Below, one piece after another: positions 1 to 5,281 of a stretch of DNA of 9,066 bases (positions within the stretch are counted from its first letter, which is position 1; each line of letters begins with the position of its first letter). Both the position numbers and the translations under genes were made by a program. This DNA is from CAYZRJ01 sp964480825 (GTDB lineage: Bacteria > Patescibacteriota > WWE3 > UBA101185 > UBA10185). Under the pieces are notes generated by a model. The model saw nothing but the letters and a program-made list of their open reading frames with translations. It had not been told where the DNA came from and did not search any database. The stretch is from assembly GCA_964480825.1 (NCBI GenBank), contig CAYZRJ010000026.1, positions 1-9,066 of the forward strand. The letters are read 5' to 3'.

Positions 1-453
1 AAATCCGATCAAAATTTCGTTGAAGTAGAAATACCGGTAGCAATAGCGATAGGCGAATTGCTTTTAGCATCCGAGATTATCGTGTCAAACCGTATGGACG
101 AGGACTCAGGAGGTCCCGGCAAGGATCGTGAAAGCGCTGAAGATTTAAAACACTACCGTGCAGACGAGATATTTGATGATGATTTCTTGGAAGTTGGTGC
201 AATTCTAACCGACTACCAAAGGACAGAAGTGGAAATTGAGCGGGGTGGATTATTTGGTTTTGGCCGCGTAACGCAAATGAAGGAGTTACCGATAAAAAAA
301 TATTATTTTCCAATGGTATTTAGATTTACTAAACGCCAGCCTTATATCCTGGAAGTTTACGGACGTGATCAACTTACTAACGCCCACCGGCTTGCGAAAA
401 TGATTAGTGACAAGTTGGGCTATGGAATAACAGTAATTCTCAAAAGAACGTAG
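1..453 (+). CDS. Unrecognised protein, 3' part (5' end outside window)
   Basis: The reading frame is open from the first base to a TAG at 451-453, giving 150 visible residues, so the gene begins upstream. A TTG at 58 could be called as a start but has no Shine-Dalgarno, and coding continues before it. The visible part has a hydrophobic stretch (residues 11-29, starting IPVAIAIG), then a charged, glycine-rich linker (about 31-50), then an acidic patch (DEIFDDDF, 55-62). The C-terminal part (about 62-150) alternates charged and hydrophobic residues, with a GGLFGFGR turn at 82-89, and looks like a small mostly beta domain ending in a helix and strand. The hydrophobic stretch could be a membrane anchor with the C-terminal domain in the cytoplasm, but that is inference. 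I recognise no family. A strong terminator follows at once, so this is the last gene of its transcript. Confidence 0.7.
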   Translation, partial: KSDQNFVEVEIPVAIAIGELLLASEIIVSNRMDEDSGGPGKDRESAEDLKHYRADEIFDDDFLEVGAILTDYQRTEVEIERGGLFGFGRVTQMKELPIKKYYFPMVFRFTKRQPYILEVYGRDQLTNAHRLAKMISDKLGYGITVILKRT

Positions 454-461
454 CTACCGAT

Positions 462-495
462 AATGGCCGAATATTAAAACTTCGGCCATTTTTTT
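462..495 (+). terminator. Rho-independent terminator after the first gene
   Basis: A perfect 10-bp inverted repeat (AATGGCCGAA / TTCGGCCATT, 462-471 and 481-490) encloses a 9-base loop and runs into seven Ts (489-495). It starts 8 bases after the TAG of the upstream gene. It separates that gene from the SGNH/acyltransferase cassette. The outer A/T pairs also give a short A tract 5' of the GC core, but it should act mainly on plus-strand transcripts. It is the only convincing intrinsic terminator in the window. Confidence 0.93.
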
Positions 496-520
496 ACTTA
501 ATTTCAGTCTGATGTATTAT
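492..520 (+). promoter_or_regulatory. Putative promoter of the SGNH-acyltransferase cassette (leaderless)
   Basis: A TATTAT -10 hexamer (515-520) ends 7 bases before the ATG at 528, which places the expected transcription start at or one base before the A of the start codon. The -35 is weak: TTTTAC at 492-497 with 17-bp spacing, partly inside the terminator T tract. No Shine-Dalgarno lies upstream of the ATG, which fits a leaderless mRNA. The -10 spacing is the same as that in front of rpmG. Confidence 0.5.
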
Positions 521-527
521 TAACATT

Positions 528-1265
528 ATGAAAACAATTTATAAATTAAGCCTATTTTTAATTTTAATACCCCTGTACTTGTTTATTGCTTACGTGGGCC
601 CGTATATTTTCATTGGCTATAAAAACCTAAAAAGTCCTTATTCGAACAATAGATTTATAGTTGAAACAGAAACGACAGACATAGGTATAGAGAAAATTAA
701 GTATGTTGCTCTCGGAGACAGTCTAACGGCAGGAGTTGGAAGCTACAATACTAAAGATACGTTTGTGCACAAATTTGCTGAGAATCTAGCACAAAATAAC
801 AATGAAGTTCAAGTGATAAATCTAGGCATATCCGGAGCAAAAACCAATGAGTTAATAAATTTAGAATTAGCAAAGGCTGTAAGCGAGAATCCAGATATAA
901 TCACGTTATTAATCGGAATCAACGATATACACAACAAAAGCATGGTCTCAAAATTTAAAGAAAAATATCAACTCATCTTAAACGAATTGTTATCTAAAAC
1001 TAATTCAGAAATATTCGTATTAACCCTTCCGTATTTGGGATCTAAATATTTAGTACTTCCGCCATATAATTACCTGTTGAACTTTAGAACAAAACAATTT
1101 AACGACGCAATCATATCGGTAGTAGATTCAACTAAAAGCGATCGTATACACGTTATAGATCTTTATAAACATTCCTATAATTTAGCCCGTAACGACAAAA
1201 AGTATTACTCGTCAGATTTATTTCATCCGTCTGCTTACGGTTATGCACTTTGGGGAAATTTTTGA
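528..1265 (+). CDS. Membrane-anchored SGNH/GDSL-family hydrolase or esterase
   Basis: This 245-residue protein has an N-terminal hydrophobic segment (about 7-30, with no lipobox cysteine), probably a signal anchor that places the catalytic domain outside the membrane. The SGNH blocks are in order: GDSLTAG at 63-69 with Ser65 as nucleophile, NLGISGA (98-104) supplying the oxyanion glycine, GIND (130-133) with Asn132, and DLFH (230-233) with the Asp230/His233 pair. Family members hydrolyse or transfer acyl groups on lipids, peptidoglycan and polysaccharides; the substrate cannot be read from sequence. The protein stops only 12 residues after the catalytic His (...SAYGYALWGNF), so the C-terminal helix usual in the family is very short. 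The stop is one base before the ATG of an acyltransferase-3 gene, and SGNH plus AT3 is a known pairing, sometimes fused, in surface-glycan O-acylation. ATG 528 is chosen because it gives a proper membrane anchor and a fitting -10 just upstream. Confidence 0.88.
   Translation: MKTIYKLSLFLILIPLYLFIAYVGPYIFIGYKNLKSPYSNNRFIVETETTDIGIEKIKYVALGDSLTAGVGSYNTKDTFVHKFAENLAQNNNEVQVINLGISGAKTNELINLELAKAVSENPDIITLLIGINDIHNKSMVSKFKEKYQLILNELLSKTNSEIFVLTLPYLGSKYLVLPPYNYLLNFRTKQFNDAIISVVDSTKSDRIHVIDLYKHSYNLARNDKKYYSSDLFHPSAYGYALWGNF
1252..1256 (+). promoter_or_regulatory. Ribosome binding site choosing ATG 1267 for the acyltransferase
   Basis: GGGGA (1252-1256) lies inside the last codons of the SGNH gene, 10 bases before ATG 1267. 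The alternative in-frame ATG at 1243 has no purine-rich site in front of it. With ATG 1267 the two genes sit stop-A-start (TGA 1263-1265, then ATG 1267), a usual arrangement for translational coupling. Confidence 0.5.
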
Positions 1266-1266
1266 A

Positions 1267-2406
1267 ATGCTGATTAACGTTTCTGACCCAATTTTTCAGA
1301 CGGCAGTTTTTTCAATATTGTTTTTTGTCGCTATGTTTGTAACGGTAAAAAGACACCCTTTAGACTTCGAAATACCCACCTCCCTCTCAAATGAGCTAAA
1401 AGGTGTGGCTATTTTGATGATAATTTTAGCTCACACGGGCTATGCTTTATCGGTTAATACTAGGTTTTTATTTCCTTTATCAATATTTGCAGGAGTAGGC
1501 GTAAATTTATTTTTATTTTTATCAGGCTTTGGGTTAACGAAATCGGCTTTAAAAACAAAACTTACGTGCTTAAAATTTTATAAAAAACGTTTTACGAACA
1601 TTTACCTTCCTATGTGGGTTGTTGTATCTATATTATTAATTTTAGATCTTGTGCTATTAAATAGAACTTACCCGCTTTCCGAGATCATTAATAGTTATTT
1701 TGGTTACTTTCCGGTTGCTGACATATATACAAACCTTGATTCTCCTCTTTGGTATTTTTCGTTTATAGTCTTTTATTATCTAATCTTTCCGTTGTTATTC
1801 TCAAGAAAATTTCCACTTTTATCCATAGTTGCGGTTATATTAATAAGTTTATTCGTTGTAAAACTAACCCTTCCTGTTAGCCCCGATGTATTAAACTTGT
1901 ATAAGTTACACACTATGGCGTTTCCAATGGGCATGTTGTTTGCTGTGTACAGCAGTAAAATCGTTGATATTATAAATAATCTTAAACCCTTGGTCAGATT
2001 TTTAATGATTTTGACACTTACTTATATATTTGCCTATACAGCAATAAACTCCGGAGTCGGAAAGGGTATTATGACCGAGCAGAAACTAAGTTTAATTACA
2101 ACATTGGCTTTGGTTCTTATCTTTATATTAAAGAAATTTCAGTCCCGCTTTTTAATACTAATCGGAATATATTCGTATGAAATATACCTAATTCAGTGGT
2201 CTATTATGTACCGACATGACTTTTTATATAAATTTTTACCTGCTTCTTTAGCTACCTTTGCTTACATACTATCTTTTATTTTTTTAGCGTATCTTCTTAA
2301 GAAAATTGAGAAAACCATTCATTTTATCTCTAAGTTCTTAGCAAGACCGCGGTTAATGCGCCCGATTAATTGCGGACCTTCAAAGACTATCCCGGTTATT
2401 AGTTGA
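1267..2406 (+). CDS. Acyltransferase-3 family (OafA/YrhL-like) integral membrane O-acyltransferase
   Basis: A polytopic membrane protein of 379 residues (387 if started at ATG 1243). Family signatures, in the 379-residue numbering: ELKGVAILMIILAHTGY at 43-59 with the conserved His56, then FYKKRFTNIYLPMW (104-117), the counterpart of the family R-F-x-R-I-Y-P motif. Next is SPLWYFSFIVFYYLIFP (159-175), which matches the usual LWxLSxExxFYLxxP except that the Glu is missing. Near the end is YSYEIYLIQW (302-311). About ten membrane segments are visible. Family members move acyl groups, often acetyl, across the membrane to sugars, lipids or peptidoglycan. The SGNH protein encoded just upstream is the probable partner that passes the acyl group to the final acceptor or removes it. 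The last membrane helix ends near residue 345. The final 29 codons lie antisense to pyrD and look like read-on sequence, not a family-conserved tail. No terminator follows. Confidence 0.87.
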   Translation: MLINVSDPIFQTAVFSILFFVAMFVTVKRHPLDFEIPTSLSNELKGVAILMIILAHTGYALSVNTRFLFPLSIFAGVGVNLFLFLSGFGLTKSALKTKLTCLKFYKKRFTNIYLPMWVVVSILLILDLVLLNRTYPLSEIINSYFGYFPVADIYTNLDSPLWYFSFIVFYYLIFPLLFSRKFPLLSIVAVILISLFVVKLTLPVSPDVLNLYKLHTMAFPMGMLFAVYSSKIVDIINNLKPLVRFLMILTLTYIFAYTAINSGVGKGIMTEQKLSLITTLALVLIFILKKFQSRFLILIGIYSYEIYLIQWSIMYRHDFLYKFLPASLATFAYILSFIFLAYLLKKIEKTIHFISKFLARPRLMRPINCGPSKTIPVIS

Positions 2407-3398
2407 ACCAAATCGGCTCCCAAATCCAGTTTCTCTTTAGCGTCCTGCGCATTAAAAACTCCTCCGGTGCCAAAAATAATAATATCTTTACCGTACTTTT
2501 CTCTAAAGTATTTGATGTGCATATTTGATCCGGACTGAGTAGGTTTTCCGCTGAAGTTTCCCTTTAAACCTGCAACATCTTTGATCTCTTTTTTATCAAA
2601 AACAGAGGTGGTTCTATTTTTTACTAAGTTAGAAAAAATAAATCCGTTTACGCCTAGATTTAGTGCAGTTTTTACCAATTCATCCGACATATCACTGCTT
2701 AATTCGTTTGGCATTTTTATAAAAATCGGTTGTTTAATGTTTAAAGTTTTAATTTCTTTTAAAAGGCCGGCAAAATTTTCTTTGGCTGTAAATGAATCAG
2801 CCAAACTTATATTCGGACAGCTTATGTTCAGTTCGTAAAACTTAGTATAAGGAGCTGATTCCATTTTTATAATACATGCGACATAGTCATCAATAGCCTT
2901 ATTAACTGAATTAATTTCTGTGAGGTTGCTACTGCCGACACTGACACCAAAAGTAATATCCTTAAGCTTTGGGTCATTTAATCTTTTTGAAATTATATCT
3001 GCCCCGTCACTTTTAAACCCCTTGTTGACAAGTAAAGATTGTGATTTTGGCAATCTTGCAAACATTGGTTTTGTATTACCTGTGTATGGCAGATTAGTAA
3101 CGGTTCCCACTGTTGAAAACCCAAAACCGATATGAGGAAGAATTTTTAAAAAATGCCCATTATAATCGTATCCCGCGGATAAGCCTATCGGATTTCGAAA
3201 TTTAATTCCGGAAACTTCTTTTTCCAACAAAGGGTTTTTGTAGTTAAAAGTAAGATCAGTTAATTCTTGAAAAATCTCGTATTTTCCTAAAACTTTTGCG
3301 ATTTGGGTAAATCCATCGTGTACAGAGTCGGGGTTGATAGAAAATAGAATAGGCTTTAAGAGGTTTTTATAAATAAAGCTCGGTAATTCCGGATTCAT
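2319..3398 (-). CDS. pyrD: Dihydroorotate dehydrogenase, class-2-like
   Basis: Catalyses dihydroorotate to orotate in UMP synthesis, with FMN as cofactor. At 359 residues it has class 2 length and the class 2 N-terminal helical extension (LKPILFSINPDSVHDGF, 14-30, resembling the LFxLDPExxH region of E. coli PyrD). That extension normally contacts membrane and quinone. FMN-site elements follow: NPIGLSAGYDYNG (69-81), GTVT (98-101), NISCPN (191-196), IKMP (227-230), FSN (255-257), SGKP (283-286) and GTGGV (310-314), then the class 2-like IVFEGPQLI near the end. The oddity is Cys194 in NISCPN, aligned by eye with the catalytic base; typical class 2 enzymes have Ser there (NISSPN) and class 1 enzymes have Cys. 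It starts 2 bases after the stop of the membrane-protein gene, with no clear Shine-Dalgarno, as last gene of the leuS operon. Its 3' 88 bp, which include the conserved GPQLI codons, overlap the opposing acyltransferase. Confidence 0.93.
   Translation of the reverse strand: MNPELPSFIYKNLLKPILFSINPDSVHDGFTQIAKVLGKYEIFQELTDLTFNYKNPLLEKEVSGIKFRNPIGLSAGYDYNGHFLKILPHIGFGFSTVGTVTNLPYTGNTKPMFARLPKSQSLLVNKGFKSDGADIISKRLNDPKLKDITFGVSVGSSNLTEINSVNKAIDDYVACIIKMESAPYTKFYELNISCPNISLADSFTAKENFAGLLKEIKTLNIKQPIFIKMPNELSSDMSDELVKTALNLGVNGFIFSNLVKNRTTSVFDKKEIKDVAGLKGNFSGKPTQSGSNMHIKYFREKYGKDIIIFGTGGVFNAQDAKEKLDLGADLVQLITGIVFEGPQLIGRINRGLAKNLEIK
2347..2375 (+). other. RNA hairpin in the convergent gene overlap
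   Basis: CCGCGGTTAAT (2347-2357) and ATTAATTGCGG (2365-2375) can pair over 11 positions around a 7-base loop. Two of the pairs are G-U, so the fold is complete only in the plus-strand (acyltransferase) RNA; the minus-strand RNA would have two A-C mismatches. No T tract follows, so this is not a standard intrinsic terminator. It lies inside the 88-bp tail-to-tail overlap and may be chance or may slow or protect the 3' end. Confidence 0.35.
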
Positions 3399-3400
3399 GT

Positions 3401-4498
3401 TTACAATCTAAAAATTTTTCCCAAAAGTCGGGATAATAAATCGTTTCCGCGTACAAAAAACATCCTCTCGATAAAAGTAACGTCTAAAATTAAGCTGGCA
3501 ACGCTTGCCACCGCGAGCGTCAAAAGTTTTAAACGCGGAAAAACTAAGAACACTCCGAATAAAACCGTTGTAAACGTAATAAATCTGACCAGCTCATCTT
3601 TGGAATCACGAAAACTTTTTCTAATAGCGTTTTTAACCCTTACATTGCGTCTGGCAATTAGACCGTCGGAAAATAATAAAATATCGTTAGTATAGTGTTT
3701 TCGGGACGAAGCAATTAATTTAAGGGTATTTCTAAATATCTCGATAACGATTGTAAATACCACTATATTTATTGTTATGCCCAAATGGCCGTCGTTTACA
3801 AAAGATCTAACCATAAAATCATAATTATTAAACACGGCCTTTAGCGGAATATTTAAGTTAGTAGGTAAGAAAAATAAGTTAGTACTGTCCATCGTTAAAA
3901 AGAAAACAAAAAGTATTACTTCAAGTCCGTCAATAAAACCCGTATGAAAAGATTTTTTTACTTTGTTCCACCAAACACTCATATCAATAACTTTTTTGGA
4001 ATTTCTATTTAAGAATCCGATCAAAAATACCAATGCGGCAGTGAGAAAAATAGTGAATATCGTGACGTCGTTGTACTTGCCGTAATTTTTATATAAAACA
4101 ATCAAAAGAGTATAAATAATCAGTGAAGTTACGTATGCTAACACCGGAGTCGCGTATAGAATAAACTCGCGGACTACTTCTAAAAACCTAAGCCAAATAA
4201 GTTTTAAAAAAGCCAAGAAATCCACCAACGATAGGGACCCCTCAATTAAAAAATCCAAAATCTTACCGGCTTCTTTGCGAAGACCGAAGATTACCAAAAT
4301 ACCAAGTGAAAAAAAGATAACTACTATAACAAATAAAATTACCCAAATAGTGCTCAAAAAAATCGCGAGTGCGCGTGGAAACAAGATACCAAAAGCAATA
4401 AATACTCCGGCAATGCCTACGATCCAAACTAAAACGCGGAACGCCGTTTTATTGAAATTTCCATTAGTATTTTTTTGTAGAAAATCAAGTAATGCCAT
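3401..4498 (-). CDS. Unrecognised polytopic membrane protein
   Basis: I do not recognise a family. The 365-residue protein has roughly eight hydrophobic segments, near residues 21-40, 46-73, 112-136, 144-163, 189-208, 238-255, 304-320 and 324-341. A short amphipathic N-terminus (MALLDFLQKNTNGNF) precedes them. The longest soluble part is a basic loop at about 259-300, rich in Arg and Lys (SSRKHYTND, ARRNVRVKNAIRKSFRDSK), probably cytoplasmic. A second basic stretch, LNRNSKKV, is at 163-170. There is no signal-peptide cleavage site, ATP-binding motif or clear catalytic signature. It starts 12 bases after the map stop and ends 2 bases before the pyrD start, so it is co-transcribed with leuS, map and pyrD. 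A purine run (AGAAAGAG) just upstream could serve as a weak ribosome site. A transporter, a membrane scaffold or an envelope-biogenesis protein are all possible, and nothing in the sequence selects one. Confidence 0.82.
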   Translation of the reverse strand: MALLDFLQKNTNGNFNKTAFRVLVWIVGIAGVFIAFGILFPRALAIFLSTIWVILFVIVVIFFSLGILVIFGLRKEAGKILDFLIEGSLSLVDFLAFLKLIWLRFLEVVREFILYATPVLAYVTSLIIYTLLIVLYKNYGKYNDVTIFTIFLTAALVFLIGFLNRNSKKVIDMSVWWNKVKKSFHTGFIDGLEVILFVFFLTMDSTNLFFLPTNLNIPLKAVFNNYDFMVRSFVNDGHLGITINIVVFTIVIEIFRNTLKLIASSRKHYTNDILLFSDGLIARRNVRVKNAIRKSFRDSKDELVRFITFTTVLFGVFLVFPRLKLLTLAVASVASLILDVTFIERMFFVRGNDLLSRLLGKIFRL

Positions 4499-4509
4499 AA
4501 GCTCTTTCT

Positions 4510-4515
4510 ATTATA
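4510..4515 (-). promoter_or_regulatory. Possible internal -10 element before the membrane-protein gene
   Basis: The minus strand reads a perfect TATAAT at 4515-4510, overlapping the TAA stop of map and ending 11 bases before the ATG at 4498. That would give a transcript with a 4-5 base leader. No acceptable -35 lies 16-18 bases upstream, and it is not an extended -10, so it may be a coincidence made by the stop codon. Confidence 0.25.
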
Positions 4516-5281
4516 CCTCAATTGGCGTTAGTATCTCGTAACCGCCGTCTGTTACTAAAATCGTGTGCTCAAACTGTAAAAACTTTTTACCGTCGGTCAT
4601 TTTTGTTTCCCATGGCGAAACGTTATGAACATCCGGATCGCCTTCGCAGACTAATGCTTCGACGCAAATTGTCATGCCCGATCTTAAAGTTAAACCTTCA
4701 TTTTGGTTTCCGTAGCAAGGAATTTCCGGCTGTTCGTGCATTCGTGTACCAATCCCGTGTCCGGCATAATCGCGTAAAACATCAAAACCACGTGACTCAA
4801 CATATCTCTGCATTGTATGAGCCAAAGTTCCGATTTTAACATTTGGGGCGACCCGTGCCTCGGTATTTTTCAAACCCATCCTGGAAGCGTCAATTAACTT
4901 TTCATCTCTTTCTGAAATTTTGCCGACTCCTTTAGCAAACGATGCGTCTACGTGCATGTCTTTATATTTAATTACCGTATCTACAGTTATAACGTCTCCC
5001 TCGTTTAAAATGACTCCTTTTTTGGGAAAGCAATGCACCGATTGATTATTAATGCTTACGCAAAGTCCTGTAGGAAACGGCGGTAAGTGTCCCTCGGCTG
5101 TGTAATTTTTACAAGCCGGCACCGCGTCATTTTTTGAGCATAGGTTTAAAAACACTGTTTCCAGTTCCCAAACGTCCAAATCGGGTTTAATAATTGAATG
5201 TAATTGAGTTAATATCTCTGCAAGCACTTTACCTCCCTCGCGCATAGTTTGTATTTGCTCGTTGGTTTTAATTAACGACAT
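4511..5281 (-). CDS. map: Methionine aminopeptidase, type I
   Basis: Removes the initiator Met from new proteins in the cytoplasm. The 256-residue protein has the usual length for bacterial type I enzymes and no zinc-finger extension. The five metal ligands can be placed: Asp101 (ITVDTV), Asp112 (HVDASF), His175 (GHGIG), Glu208 (ICVEAL) and Glu238 (FEHTILVT). Substrate-site histidines are His83 (SVHCFP, usually VHG) and His182 (MHEQPEIP). Two small departures from the family are the Gly to Cys change after His83, and VEAL where IEPM is usual, which loses the Pro after the metal-binding Glu. ATG 5281 lies inside leuS, giving a 14-bp overlap in a different frame, so translation is probably coupled to leuS. 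A purine-rich GGGAAAGA in the end of leuS is a possible ribosome site. Pairing with leuS gives the operon a protein-synthesis theme. Confidence 0.96.
   Translation of the reverse strand: MSLIKTNEQIQTMREGGKVLAEILTQLHSIIKPDLDVWELETVFLNLCSKNDAVPACKNYTAEGHLPPFPTGLCVSINNQSVHCFPKKGVILNEGDVITVDTVIKYKDMHVDASFAKGVGKISERDEKLIDASRMGLKNTEARVAPNVKIGTLAHTMQRYVESRGFDVLRDYAGHGIGTRMHEQPEIPCYGNQNEGLTLRSGMTICVEALVCEGDPDVHNVSPWETKMTDGKKFLQFEHTILVTDGGYEILTPIEV

Noticed and set aside
58..60. TTG 58 as the start of the first gene
   Set aside because: The same frame is open to the window edge with protein-like codons, and no Shine-Dalgarno precedes the TTG.
1263..1265. Recoding of TGA as a sense codon, known in some CPR lineages
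   Set aside because: TGA ends three genes at sensible family lengths and is not found inside conserved genes such as leuS or map. Read-through of the SGNH stop would add only three residues plus the recoded one.
1243..1266. ATG 1243 as the acyltransferase start
   Set aside because: There is no purine-rich site in front of it and it would overlap the SGNH gene by 23 bp. ATG 1267 has GGGGA at a workable distance and the usual one-base gap. Not fully excluded.
2291..2303. TTCTTAAGAA palindrome near the pyrD end as a terminator
   Set aside because: It is a perfect short palindrome with no room for a loop, AT-rich, and has no T tract at the right place on either strand.
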